From positions 1,922,001 to 1,986,000 of the forward strand of contig NZ_CP155071.1 in assembly GCF_039621855.1 (NCBI RefSeq): DNA of 64,000 nucleotides. Direction: 5' to 3'. A model generated the notes under the pieces. That model worked only from the letters and a program-made list of their open reading frames with translations, ran no database searches and had not been told where the DNA came from. Shown here one piece after another: positions 8,899 through 17,661 of this stretch. The DNA is from Erwinia sp. HDF1-3R (GTDB lineage: Bacteria > Pseudomonadota > Gammaproteobacteria > Enterobacterales > Enterobacteriaceae). The position numbers were made by a program, and so were the translations under genes. Each line of letters starts with the position of its first letter. The stretch's first letter is position 1.

Positions 8899-9243
8899 AT
8901 GGACCAGCTGGAGATCCTGCAGCACGTAGTAGGGCATCCGTTTCTTGCAGATGACTTTGCAGCACAGTTCGGCATGCTGGTGGTCGAGAATCCCAGGCCT
9001 GAACGAATTGATAACGTCGAACTTTTCACAATCCAAATGAGGGTAGACGCGGCAAAGGGAATGATTGCTCAGGCAAAACTGGCTGCAGAAGAGGACGGGA
9101 TCCTTGAACAGCACGAGCTTAAAACTGTTGCCAGAAACGTTCTGAAGTCGGTCAGGCACACAAAGCAGAGTTTTCTATACTGGGCGGCGCTGCATGGTAT
9201 GCAGGCTGATGCAGTGGATTTAATGGCAGGGAGAAGGGGTTGA
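8899..9243 (+). CDS. Phage-like hypothetical protein
   Basis: A 114-residue soluble, mixed-charge protein that I do not recognise. ATG 8899 is preferred to ATG 8854, which would overlap the integrase remnant. The sequence is helical in appearance (VDAAKGMIAQAKLAAEEDGI, LKTVARNVLKSVRHTKQSF). It lies directly after the integrase fragment, and its stop overlaps the start of the next small ORF as TGATG, so it reads as the first gene of a coupled phage cassette. It could be a 5'-truncated gene, because the integrase deletion junction is within about 30 bp. Confidence 0.5.
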   Translation: MDQLEILQHVVGHPFLADDFAAQFGMLVVENPRPERIDNVELFTIQMRVDAAKGMIAQAKLAAEEDGILEQHELKTVARNVLKSVRHTKQSFLYWAALHGMQADAVDLMAGRRG

Positions 9244-9311
9244 TGCCCAGGGGATTGCGGCCCCCGAGCATAGGCGCTCAAGTCACTTTTAGCGGAGACA
9301 CAAGCACATGA
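9242..9311 (+). CDS. Very small coupled phage ORF (22 residues)
   Basis: The ORF MPRGLRPPSIGAQ... of 22 codons starts in the TGATG stop/start overlap with the preceding gene and ends in an ATGA overlap with the following gene. It is too short to prove by sequence. The perfect coupling at both ends is what argues that it is translated. No function suggested. Confidence 0.35.
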
Positions 9312-9425
9312 ACAGTTTACTGGAAAAAGCGGAGATACCGCAATTCTTCACAAAGCAAATTTGCGCGGGCTATTTCGTCTACGAGAAGAAGATACCAGGT
9401 ACGGCACCGGGTCAGCATTCATCTA

Positions 9426-10578
9426 AATAGCTGCGCGGAATAGTAGATCACTTTGAGGGAACTCAGCCCGGATTGTGCGATCTGATCAATCGCCAAACTA
9501 ATACAAATCACCAACCGGACTGAGCAATGCCGATCATAGCACCCATTTCCCCTGAAGAACGACGCCTGATGCGAAAAGCTATCCATAAAACGCGTGACAA
9601 AAACCATGCCCGCAGACTGACGGCCATGCTGATGCTGCATCGGGGTGACCGTGTCTCCCACGTCGCCAAAGCGCTCTGCTGCGCCCGTTCATCCGTCGGG
9701 CGTTGGATAAACTGGTTTACGTTGTTCGGTGTTGAAGGACTCAAATCGTTACCCGCAGGGCGCTCCCGCCGATGGCCATTTGAGCATATCTGTACATTGT
9801 TACGTGAACTGATAAAGCACTCGCCCGCTGATTTTGGTTATCAACGTTCACGCTGGAGTACGGAGCTGCTGGCTATAAAAATCAGAGAGATAACCGGGCA
9901 CCGGTTACACGCCGGAACCCTTAGTCGCTGGCTGCCGTCAGCCGGGCTTGTCTGGCGCAGGGCGGCACCGACGCTGCGGATCCGTGACCCGCACAAAGAT
10001 GAAAAGATGGCGGTGATCTGTCAGGCGCTGGACAAATGCAGCGCAGAGCATCCGGTATTTTATGAAGATGAAGTGGATATCCATCTCAATCCCAAAATCG
10101 GTGCAGACTGGCAACTGCGCGGGCAGCAAAGACGCGTGGTAACACCGGGTCAAAATGAAAAATATTACCTGGCGGGCGCGCTGCACAGCGGAACGGGCAA
10201 AGTCAGCTACGTTGTCGGCAGTAGTAAAAGTTCGGTGTTGTTTATCAGCCTGCTTAAGCACCTGAAGGCGGGTTACCGCCGTGCAAAAACGATCAGGCTG
10301 ATTGTCGATAACTACATCATCCACAAAAGCCGTGAAATCCAGCGCTGGCTGAAAGCGAACCCGAAGTTCAGCGTGATTTATCAGCCGGTTTACTCACCGT
10401 GGGTGAACCATGTTGAGCGATTATGGCAGGCGCTTCACGACACGGTAACCCGCAACCACCAGTGCCGTTCAATGTGGCAGTTGCTGAGAAAGGTTCATCG
10501 CTTTATGGAAACCGTCAGTCCATTCCCCGGCGGGAAACATGGCCTGGCAAAAGTGTAGCGGTATTCGGCGCAGCTATT
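9426..10578 (+). mobile_element. IS630-type insertion sequence
   Basis: Complete 1153-bp element with terminal inverted repeats (AATAGCTGCGC at the left, its complement at the right; 14 matching bases when the duplicated TA and flanking C/G are included). It is flanked by a TA duplication (9424-9425 and 10579-10580) within CTAG, the preferred IS630 target. It carries a single intact transposase gene and interrupts a phage-like gene. Confidence 0.93.
9527..10558 (+). CDS. IS630 family transposase
   Basis: DDE transposase of 343 residues with an N-terminal HTH (HVAKALCCARSSVGRWINWF) and a C-terminal catalytic domain. The acidic residues are visible in YEDEVDIHL, LIVDNYIIH and WVNHVERLW. It is nearly collinear with the transposase of Shigella IS630. 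The ORF has no frameshift, and both IS ends are intact, so the element may be active. Confidence 0.96.
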   Translation: MPIIAPISPEERRLMRKAIHKTRDKNHARRLTAMLMLHRGDRVSHVAKALCCARSSVGRWINWFTLFGVEGLKSLPAGRSRRWPFEHICTLLRELIKHSPADFGYQRSRWSTELLAIKIREITGHRLHAGTLSRWLPSAGLVWRRAAPTLRIRDPHKDEKMAVICQALDKCSAEHPVFYEDEVDIHLNPKIGADWQLRGQQRRVVTPGQNEKYYLAGALHSGTGKVSYVVGSSKSSVLFISLLKHLKAGYRRAKTIRLIVDNYIIHKSREIQRWLKANPKFSVIYQPVYSPWVNHVERLWQALHDTVTRNHQCRSMWQLLRKVHRFMETVSPFPGGKHGLAKV

Positions 10579-10682
10579 TAGGGCGTTCGTTGACGTTGTA
10601 ACGCTTTATGCTCGTGATGTTTTACCCTGTGGCCAGCCTGTCACTCACTATAGGTTTCGCCAGTGCGTTGACCAAGACCTGC

Positions 10683-10910
10683 TCAGCAACGGTACCGCGT
10701 TTTATGGCAATGATGAACGCTTTTAGAAAACGTTGGCTCACCGGGCTTAAGCGCAATGAAACGAAGTGAGGACTCGTCAGGAAATAACGTGTTCACGTTC
10801 CTCCGGCACAACTGTTCATCACCGCCGGAATACGCAAAGCAGACCTGTCGTTCGCCGGTACCGTTGCAGGTCTGTGCATCCCTGACCCATTCGCTCAGGC
10901 GTGCCAGCAT
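10683..10910 (-). CDS. Small hypothetical ORF coupled to the DsbA-like gene
   Basis: A 75-codon frame whose ATG overlaps the stop of the DsbA-like gene as TGATG. It begins MLARLSEWVRDAQTC and contains five Cys. No family is recognised, and its end overlaps the disrupted phage gene on the other strand. The coupling supports translation, while the odd composition of its second half suggests a decayed tail. Weak call. Confidence 0.3.
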   Translation of the reverse strand: MLARLSEWVRDAQTCNGTGERQVCFAYSGGDEQLCRRNVNTLFPDESSLRFIALKPGEPTFSKSVHHCHKTRYRC

Positions 10911-11524
10911 CACTTATTTTTAAGTAGCTCTGAAACGAGACCAGCATACGCAGCAACATAGCCCTCCGGAGTCTTTGCTTTCACGCCGCTATTGTCAATA
11001 AGGTAGCGGCCCTTTACGTAAAAAGAGGGGGTGCCGCTAACCCTGAAGGCGCTGACCATAGCCTCCTGCCGGGCGATAAATGCTCTGGTCATCATGCTGT
11101 GCCGCGCGCTGTTATACGCTTCCGGACTGATGCCCGCCTCACTGAATATCGCATAGATATCGTCCAGCTTATTTATTGACCTGTCGCGCTGAACCGCTAT
11201 AAACAGCCGGTGCTCCACGAGGTCTGTCACACCCGTAACCGTGGCGACTGCCCAGGCCTCGCTCAGTTCATGACCGAGTTTTCCCATAGCACTGACGTGA
11301 TACCTGGTCACGCTGTTTCCTGCCGGAAGTATCCGGTTAATTCCTGCGACTACGGGGTACTGGTCAGTAAATAAATAGCAGGGGCCACAATAAAAAGAGA
11401 AAAACTCCACCACGTCGGGTGCATCAGGCACGGGAGGTGAAAGCGTACTGTACGGCTTTGCTGATGCGCTGGTGCATAATACAGATGCGGCCAGAATCGC
11501 CGCAAACAGACAGAATTTTGTCAT
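10910..11524 (-). CDS. DsbA-like periplasmic thiol:disulfide oxidoreductase
   Basis: A 204-residue secreted protein with a cleavable signal peptide (about residues 1-22, ending TSASA) and a thioredoxin-like DsbA fold. The active site is C46-G-P-C49 instead of the CPHC of chromosomal DsbA, and the cis-proline loop is visible as VSGTPSFYV. CGPC is typical of thioredoxin-like redox sites, so redox behaviour may differ from DsbA. AAGGA precedes ATG 11524. It sits between phage/IS remnants and a small secreted Cys-rich protein, so it is probably an accessory, transferred copy, possibly folding a specific substrate. Confidence 0.8.
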   Translation of the reverse strand: MTKFCLFAAILAASVLCTSASAKPYSTLSPPVPDAPDVVEFFSFYCGPCYLFTDQYPVVAGINRILPAGNSVTRYHVSAMGKLGHELSEAWAVATVTGVTDLVEHRLFIAVQRDRSINKLDDIYAIFSEAGISPEAYNSARHSMMTRAFIARQEAMVSAFRVSGTPSFYVKGRYLIDNSGVKAKTPEGYVAAYAGLVSELLKNK

Positions 11525-11654
11525 TTTTTATCCTTTTTTCCGAATTAAGGGAGTGCCTGGCTTTCGGGAATGACAGATCATAATATACATCCACTTTCTG
11601 ACGACGGATCTGATACGCAGCACTGACAATAATAACCGGATCGGTAACGGACAT

Positions 11655-12035
11655 GCACTTTATATGCCGTTCATTTATGGGCGGTTAATTTCGCAAACTC
11701 TTTTTTTTCTTCGCAGAGCTTCTCTGTCAATTCGGGGTTGTTGAAAGCGGTGCAGGTTATTTTCTCATCTTTATTTGGAGTTCAGGTGGGATTTTTCTTC
11801 AAGATTGCGTAAGCTGAGTGAATAAGCCAGATATCAGCAGATACACTGAGCGATTACCGCTAAGTTCAGCGATATGCGTATGAAATGAAAAAGCGACAGT
11901 GGTGGTATTGACGTATTTTCCGGCTCGCCCACTTTACAACATGATCAATACATTGAATACTTTACTCAAACACAGTACGATTTGTGAGCATATGAATCTT
12001 CGTCCTGAATAAAACCCTGAATGGAGTCATTTCAA
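11655..12035. other. Gene-poor intergenic stretch
   Basis: About 380 bp between the divergent DsbA-like gene and the small secreted protein. A short minus-strand frame (11671-11781) has gene-like composition but no usable start codon. Nothing else can be supported. Confidence 0.4.
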
Positions 12036-12518
12036 GTGAAAAAAACTTTAAGAACTTATGTGCTCTTATTACTGGCTGGACTGTCGGCTTCTTTAACCTC
12101 TGTGGCCGCCCCTTTACTGGTGTCAGTAATGCCGTATATGCCGGGGAAAATCAGCGTCACGGTTGACTGGAGTCACATGGTTTCTGACCCGCAAAGAGAC
12201 ACCAGCATGCTCCCCTGCGCCGGTGGCACCTGTGCGCAACAGCATGTCGGTCTGATTGCAAACATTAATGGCAGGGACGAAGATTTCCCGCGTATTACAA
12301 GCCGCATCAGTACCCCAACTGCTTCAGAGGCCGATGCGCTTAGGCTTCTGACCTCCGCAAGTAGAACGGCCGGTGTGTCGCGATACATCATCCCCTTACC
12401 GGTGACCTCTGATTTATGCTTTAAATACACGCTCGGTTATTCTTTTGATGTGCACACATTCAGTAAACCAAACTGTATTGCGAAATCACTGCTGAAGACG
12501 ACAGATCACCACCAATAA
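12036..12518 (+). CDS. Small secreted protein of unknown function
   Basis: A 160-residue protein with a clear signal peptide (MKKTLRTYVLLLLAGLSASL..., cleavage near SVAA). GTG 12036 is chosen over ATG 12021 because GGAG at 12022-12025 lies at suitable distance and the signal then starts MKKT. The mature part is about 135 residues with four Cys, two in CAGGTC and two near the C-terminus, which suggests two disulfides. I do not recognise the family. The divergent DsbA-like gene may be relevant to its folding. A surface or fimbria-related role is possible but unsupported. Confidence 0.6.
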   Translation: MKKTLRTYVLLLLAGLSASLTSVAAPLLVSVMPYMPGKISVTVDWSHMVSDPQRDTSMLPCAGGTCAQQHVGLIANINGRDEDFPRITSRISTPTASEADALRLLTSASRTAGVSRYIIPLPVTSDLCFKYTLGYSFDVHTFSKPNCIAKSLLKTTDHHQ

Positions 12519-12586
12519 AGGCCTGATGCGCCTAAAACAGCACCATGAGAAATGAATGCTGCGCGCCCGGAAATAAAAAGATTGCA

Positions 12587-12609
12587 GACAGAACCTTTTA
12601 GGTTCTGTC
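12587..12609. terminator. Hairpin between convergent genes
   Basis: Perfect 9-bp stem GACAGAACC / GGTTCTGTC with TTTTA loop in the convergent gap between the small secreted gene and arnT. A short T-run occurs some bases downstream on the minus strand. Plausible terminator for arnT. Confidence 0.5.
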
Positions 12610-12624
12610 GCATCTCGATTGTGC

Positions 12625-14292
12625 CTAATGCGCTTTTTGATACCAAAGCAGTACCAGTCTCCCCATCTTCACCGTTTTTTCAGGCGTCGGCAACCTGTCC
12701 TGAAGCTGATTATTGGCAGGCAGTTGTAGGATGAGCGAGGTATTACCCCATTTTCTTTTCTGCATGAGCCATGAAGGAAAATCTTCTTCACTCACATATT
12801 GCGCACCCCCATCCGGGTAGGAAAGGCCGTATTGCACCTCACCCCGTACGTCATACATGATGATATCACTACGTTTTAATTCCCAGGCCAGCCCTGTAGC
12901 AATGCCAACATTATTCGTCAGTACAGTAGCGCTCTCTGTCAGCGTTTTCACATTGTCAGCGATAAAATGTTGCGGCTGGTTGGTATCGACGATTTGTTGA
13001 GGAATCAAATAACCGGCGCAGAGCGCGAACATCAACGGACATGCTGCGGCGTAAGGCCAGAAACTTGCATGATTTCGTAACGTAATATATCCAACCGCTG
13101 CCCACATCAAAAACGCAAAAACACCTAAGGCAACTTTTGAATATTCCTGTGGTCCATAGACAACATAGTGTGGGAACAGGCCCAGTCCTAAAACAAAAAT
13201 AGTCAGAGCACAAATCAACCCAAATACCAGGTTGATAATCCCATTCACCCTGAACACTCGCAGTGACCTATTCGTCACACAATCTTTAGCGTAAGCGGCG
13301 ATTAGAAGAGCAATGGGTGCCATGCATGGCAGGATATAGGTAAGTAATTTTCCTTTGGCAAGGCTAAAGAAAAACAGAGGCATAATGACCCAGCTTAGTA
13401 AAAAGAATAAGTCAGGCCGTGTCGTTCTTTCACGCCATCCTTTAAGCAAAGATGAAGGGAGTAATGCCATCCAGGGTAATGTCCCCAGCAACAGGATGGG
13501 TAAATAAAACCAGAATGGGGATTTATGCTGTGCTTTTTCAGATGCGAAGCGTTGGATATGTTCTACCCAGAAAAAATAGTTCCAAAAATCAGGCTCACGT
13601 AAGGCAATTGCGATAGCCCAGGGCAAACTCACTAACACGGCGACGACGACGGCTAAAGGGCCAAAACAGAGCACCTCTTTGAGCTTGCGTTGCTGCCAGA
13701 CTATTGGCAGCGTAGCAATAACAGGGACTGCGAGTGCCAAAAAACCCTTAGTCATAAAGCCTGCGCCGCAGGCCACCCCGAGTAAGGCATACCACCCACA
13801 CTTTTTCCAAAATGTGGTGGCCTGTAGTGACATATATGAGGCAACCATGCCTGCCGTTAGCCACAAGGATATCATCGGGTCGAGTACACTGTAGGTACCT
13901 ACGCTGAGTACCAGTATTGATGTAAGGTAAATAAGAGCTGCCAGTAGCGCTGTTTTGTGGCTTTGCCACAGCATTAACGCCAGCCAAAAAATGAGGGCGG
14001 CGCTGCATGCGGTACTGAATACTGAGCCAAAGCGCACGGCAAAGTTACTGTCACCGAACAGCCACTGGCTAAAATTATTTATCCAATACCCTGCGACCGG
14101 TTTTTCGAAATAACGCAGTCCTAACAGGTGGGGAACGACCCAATCCCCGCGCTGAAGCATTTCCCGGCTGATTTCTGCATAACGTGTTTCATCAGGTTGC
14201 CATAGCAAGCGGCCATTAAGGGGGATTAAATAGAGAAGTGCAAATAACACAGATAATAGGGCCACATAACTACGCTTCAAAAATACGAACAT
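12625..14292 (-). CDS. arnT: Undecaprenyl-phosphate L-Ara4N transferase ArnT (orphan)
   Basis: GT83-type integral membrane glycosyltransferase that moves 4-amino-4-deoxy-L-arabinose from undecaprenyl phosphate to lipid A at the periplasmic face, giving polymyxin resistance. The 555-residue protein has many helices, the conserved first-loop stretch [16 protein letters not shown] and the FEKPVAGYW segment. AAGGA lies upstream of ATG 14292. ArnT normally sits in the arnBCADTEF operon, but none of those genes is adjacent. This is therefore an orphan copy relying on Ara4N made elsewhere, or a paralog with another lipid-linked sugar. A+T content is above the neighbouring core genes, suggesting transfer. 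Confidence 0.88.
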   Translation of the reverse strand: MFVFLKRSYVALLSVLFALLYLIPLNGRLLWQPDETRYAEISREMLQRGDWVVPHLLGLRYFEKPVAGYWINNFSQWLFGDSNFAVRFGSVFSTACSAALIFWLALMLWQSHKTALLAALIYLTSILVLSVGTYSVLDPMISLWLTAGMVASYMSLQATTFWKKCGWYALLGVACGAGFMTKGFLALAVPVIATLPIVWQQRKLKEVLCFGPLAVVVAVLVSLPWAIAIALREPDFWNYFFWVEHIQRFASEKAQHKSPFWFYLPILLLGTLPWMALLPSSLLKGWRERTTRPDLFFLLSWVIMPLFFFSLAKGKLLTYILPCMAPIALLIAAYAKDCVTNRSLRVFRVNGIINLVFGLICALTIFVLGLGLFPHYVVYGPQEYSKVALGVFAFLMWAAVGYITLRNHASFWPYAAACPLMFALCAGYLIPQQIVDTNQPQHFIADNVKTLTESATVLTNNVGIATGLAWELKRSDIIMYDVRGEVQYGLSYPDGGAQYVSEEDFPSWLMQKRKWGNTSLILQLPANNQLQDRLPTPEKTVKMGRLVLLWYQKAH

Positions 14293-14915
14293 TGGTACAT
14301 CCTTTTCAAGGCGTTATCAGAGTAACGACAATGCTTAGCGAGCAAATTAAAAGCAGGCGACCTAAATATTAAGATCTATCATTGAGTAGTTTATTGTAAG
14401 GCCCAATTTCTATTCGCCAGCACAACGCGCCCATTCCTTTAGGCGCAGGATCTTCTTTGTTGACAGTTGGTTTAGAGGGGTTGAAGTCCAATAGAAAGAA
14501 AATGGCCTATTAAGGCTTCCCCTACTGTAAACGTCGGTTTGATTTTTTCTGTCTGACTTTCACTAATAGTAAAAGGATAAGAGTGCGCTATTCTAAACGG
14601 TCTTAATGGCAACGACGGTACGCCAGTAATCCTGGTGTTTGAGCAGTGGACATACCCCACATGACTGCTTTAAGCGCATGGCTGACGACGGCTAATATGA
14701 CCCTGGCTGCGGCAGCTTTACAGGTCTTTACCTCTTCCGCCTGAGGAGTGGGGTACAGGTTATGGTAAAATAACAGTCACACTAATTTATTAATTCATCT
14801 GTAATTAGTGATAATACTTCTTCGTCTCCCTTGCATGTATTAGGCGGTTTACGTTCTGATGACCAGCGGCTGTACATCAGGAGAGAGCTGTTTTTAACAA
14901 ATAAAGGGAGGGAGA
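14293..14915. other. Intergenic region between arnT and nhaA
   Basis: About 620 bp separating the divergent arnT and nhaA genes. It must hold both promoters. I see no convincing ORF, RNA gene or complete PmrA/PhoP box; a single CTTAAT half-site occurs in the arnT upstream region. Confidence 0.4.
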
Positions 14916-16097
14916 GTGTCAGAGCCCCGTGACAGTAATACAAATAGCATGTCAGAAGTACCTTCTGCATTTTTCAGCTCGCCGGCAGCCGGTGGCATCG
15001 TGCTCATCATTGCCTCAGCAGCCGCTATTATCGTGGCCAACTCTCCGCTCAGGGAGGGATATGAGGCATGTTTGAAATACAACGCCGCCGGCCTCTCCGT
15101 TGAGCACTGGATAAACGACGGCCTGATGGCCGTGTTCTTCATGATGGTCGGCCTGGAAATCAAACGCGAGCTTCTCATCGGCCAGCTTTCCACGTGGAGT
15201 CAGCGCGCGCTGCCGGGATTTGCCGCGCTGGGTGGGATGGCCGTGCCTGCCGTAATTTACGTATGGTTTAATGCGGGCAGCAATGAAACCCTCGCGGGCT
15301 GGGCCATTCCTGCCGCCACAGACATTGCATTTGCGCTCGGTGTACTGGCACTGCTGGGGAGTCGCGTACCTGCCTCGCTGAAAATTTTCCTGTCGGCGCT
15401 GGCTATTCTGGACGACATGGGCGCAGTGGCTATTATTGCGCTCTTCTATACCAGTAATATTTCGTTTCTGATGCTGGCTGGCGCGGCGGTCACGGTAGCC
15501 CTGCTGTTTATCATGAATCGTTCCGGGGTAACCCGGCTGCTTCCCTATCTCCTGGCGGGCGGCGTGCTGTGGTTTTTCATGCTTCAGTCTGGGGTACACG
15601 CCACTGTCGCGGGTATCCTGCTGGCCTTCTTTATCCCGCTGCGGCCAGCCGACCCGGATAAAGCCCCCCCTCTGGATCAGTTGGAGCACGGCATTCATCC
15701 GTGGGTCACGTTTTTGATACTGCCGTTGTTTGGCTTTGCCAATGCGGGGGTCACATTGTCCGGCATGACGGCGGATGACCTCATATCGTCGGTGTCGGTC
15801 GGCGTGGCGCTGGGCCTGTTTTTTGGCAAGCAGGTGGGCATTTTCTTCCTGTCGCTGTTGGCCGTCAGACTGGGCCTGGCAAAACGGCCTGAAAAAAGCT
15901 CCTGGCTGCAGGTTTACGGCGTGTCGGTCATGTGCGGAATCGGGTTTACCATGAGCCTGTTTATCGGCAACCTGGCTTTTGCAGGAAGCCCTCTGTTAAT
16001 CGACGAGGTTAAGGTGGGAGTGCTGGTCGGCTCCGTACTGGCGGCACTGGCCGGTATGCTGATACTGCGTTTGTCTCCTTCGCATCCTTTCCGGTAA
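14916..16097 (+). CDS. nhaA: Na+/H+ antiporter NhaA
   Basis: Inner-membrane electrogenic sodium/proton antiporter for salt and alkaline pH tolerance. The 393-residue protein carries the NhaA signatures [21 protein letters not shown], the paired aspartates of the ion-binding site in AILDDMG, and FANAGV. The start is GTG 14916 behind AGGGAGGG. It is flanked on both sides by minus-strand lipid-linked glycosyltransferase genes, an unusual neighbourhood. It may be an accessory copy; whether another nhaA exists in the genome cannot be seen here. Confidence 0.94.
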   Translation: MSEPRDSNTNSMSEVPSAFFSSPAAGGIVLIIASAAAIIVANSPLREGYEACLKYNAAGLSVEHWINDGLMAVFFMMVGLEIKRELLIGQLSTWSQRALPGFAALGGMAVPAVIYVWFNAGSNETLAGWAIPAATDIAFALGVLALLGSRVPASLKIFLSALAILDDMGAVAIIALFYTSNISFLMLAGAAVTVALLFIMNRSGVTRLLPYLLAGGVLWFFMLQSGVHATVAGILLAFFIPLRPADPDKAPPLDQLEHGIHPWVTFLILPLFGFANAGVTLSGMTADDLISSVSVGVALGLFFGKQVGIFFLSLLAVRLGLAKRPEKSSWLQVYGVSVMCGIGFTMSLFIGNLAFAGSPLLIDEVKVGVLVGSVLAALAGMLILRLSPSHPFR

Positions 16098-16130
16098 CGC
16101 ATTCGAGTCTGTAAAATCCTCGTGATATGT

Positions 16131-16157
16131 GGGCTGCCCTCCCAAAGGGTGCAGCCC
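16131..16157. terminator. Bidirectional terminator-like hairpin
   Basis: GGGCTGC / GCAGCCC stem with an inner CCT/AGG extension, followed by AATTTT, in the convergent gap between nhaA and the GT39-like gene. Confidence 0.55.
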
Positions 16158-16170
16158 AATTTTCACAGAT

Positions 16171-17661
16171 TTACAGCTCGTTATTCGTATATTTCTCCGA
16201 CGGGCCTTCATGCAACAAGAGCGTGCCAGCGTTCGGTTTTACAAATCCGATACATACAGGCTTACTGATATGCTCGTTATCCTCCTGGAAAGTTATCTGG
16301 CTGATAGCATCAAGCGGCAGCTGCGGCCATTGCGTCAGCGCCCTGGTAAACGAAGCGTGGGTACAGTTTTTATCAGACCGACCAATCAGTAACGCCCCTG
16401 AGTGCAGGATATCGGCAAGTTTGATATCTGCGTTATAGATATTAGGTTTAGTGCTGTTATTCCAGGGGGTAATAATTTTGGGACCCGACGCTGCATAAAA
16501 AGTGAGCCATTCGGCCAGGTGCTCTCCCCCTACCAGACGCAATGGCGTTCCATAACGTTCTTGCCATAGCCGTTCCGCTTTTTGGCTGAACGGGATAATA
16601 CCGCTCATTTTTTGCCCCGCATTACCTACATTCGTTATCATGACGGTAGCATACCCAAGCAGAACCAGACCCGCTGAACCCATTAGCAAGAGAGTAGATC
16701 TTCTCACTGGCTGCACATTGGGAGTGACGACGCAGGCGACAACCAGCGCTGGCGCCAGAATAAAAAATGGCTGTAGCCACTCCGTCAGTCTTCCTCCATG
16801 ATGAAACAGAAACCACAAACAAATCAATGCCAGCGGTAATAAGGCGACTAACAGGACAACGCATTTATTGATGTCAGCAGGCCATCGGAGCCGAATTTTG
16901 CTTAGATGCAATATCCACCATAAGAACAGCAGCGGGTAATTGATACTGAGTAACTTTATGAATACTCCAGGGTTAAACTGACGCTTTATCTGCGAATCCA
17001 CCCAGTTGAAGGCAGCGAAGTTATGCTCCCACAGCCAGAACAGGTTTGGAGCAATAATGGCAAGGCCAGTAAGTAGCGCCAGATAAAATATAGGCTGGCG
17101 ATAACATGCCCGAATCTTTGGCATGACCAGCGTGGCAATTAACACCGCGCCGACAAATGCCAGTGTCGAATACTTAGCCATCGACCCCAGACCGGCTGTT
17201 ACTGCAAATGCCATCCACCACGCTGGATGGCGTGCGAATGCCAGGAAAAAGAATAACAGCATCCACGGCCACAGCATAACCAGTAGATAGTTGTCGTTAT
17301 AGCTAATAATGTCGAAGTTAATGATTCCTGACAGGTTGAGAGTGAATAATGCAAGCCAGGCCATACGTTCGCTACCGCTCAGGTATTTCGCAAGAAACCA
17401 GCAGCCGACCATCCCGACAGCAACCGCAAAAAAATGCGTGATATACCAGTAAACGCTCAGTGGGGTACCCGCAAACCACAGCGCCGGACGCCATACCATG
17501 CTAACCAGCCATGGATTTTTCGGTGAGCCCCATTCTGTATTTTGCGCCCAATTCAGTGCTTCAACGGCATCGTAAGGAACCGTGGGGTCCAGAAAGATAG
17601 TTGCCATACTCCACAAGAGAGCGTAGACGCCCACCCACACCATTAAAATCACGATACTCAT
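16171..17661 (-). CDS. GT39-like membrane glycosyltransferase
   Basis: A 496-residue polytopic protein resembling the ArnT/PMT superfamily (GT-C fold). The N-terminal helix is followed by a loop with an acidic residue (DPTVPYDAVEALNWAQ), then repeated hydrophobic helices and a C-terminal soluble part of about 130 residues. Such enzymes use polyprenyl-phosphate sugars and act on the periplasmic side. ATG 17661 is preferred to the TTG at 17664 because of AAGGA spacing. Acceptor and sugar are unknown. It may modify lipid A or another glycolipid in concert with the nearby orphan arnT, an inference from location only. Confidence 0.75.
   Translation of the reverse strand: MSIVILMVWVGVYALLWSMATIFLDPTVPYDAVEALNWAQNTEWGSPKNPWLVSMVWRPALWFAGTPLSVYWYITHFFAVAVGMVGCWFLAKYLSGSERMAWLALFTLNLSGIINFDIISYNDNYLLVMLWPWMLLFFFLAFARHPAWWMAFAVTAGLGSMAKYSTLAFVGAVLIATLVMPKIRACYRQPIFYLALLTGLAIIAPNLFWLWEHNFAAFNWVDSQIKRQFNPGVFIKLLSINYPLLFLWWILHLSKIRLRWPADINKCVVLLVALLPLALICLWFLFHHGGRLTEWLQPFFILAPALVVACVVTPNVQPVRRSTLLLMGSAGLVLLGYATVMITNVGNAGQKMSGIIPFSQKAERLWQERYGTPLRLVGGEHLAEWLTFYAASGPKIITPWNNSTKPNIYNADIKLADILHSGALLIGRSDKNCTHASFTRALTQWPQLPLDAISQITFQEDNEHISKPVCIGFVKPNAGTLLLHEGPSEKYTNNEL

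Larger units (their letters stand above)
9308..10726 (+). pseudogene. Phage-like gene split by the IS630 element
   Basis: ATG 9308 (overlapping the previous stop, with GGAG upstream) opens a frame that runs into the IS at 9424. If the insertion and one TA copy are removed, it continues without a stop from 10581 to TAG 10726, giving about 87 residues (MNSLLEKAEIPQFFTKQ... to ...GTAFYGNDERF). The seamless frame across the junction is strong evidence for a formerly intact gene. The product is small, soluble and unknown to me. As it stands the upstream part ends at 9430 inside the IS end. Confidence 0.7.

Noticed and set aside
11424..11654. Minus-strand frame overlapping the start of the DsbA-like gene
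   Set aside because: Most of it is an out-of-frame shadow of the dsbA-like signal region, and no family resemblance is seen.
11671..11781. Short minus-strand frame with coding-like composition and two Cys
   Set aside because: Open for 36 codons but no ATG, GTG or well-placed TTG start; at best the tail of a lost gene.
14293..14420. PmrA or PhoP box upstream of arnT
   Set aside because: Only one half-site (CTTAAT) is present without a properly spaced partner.
14472..14970. Minus-strand frames upstream of nhaA
   Set aside because: Short, without ribosome-binding sites, and partly antisense to the nhaA start.
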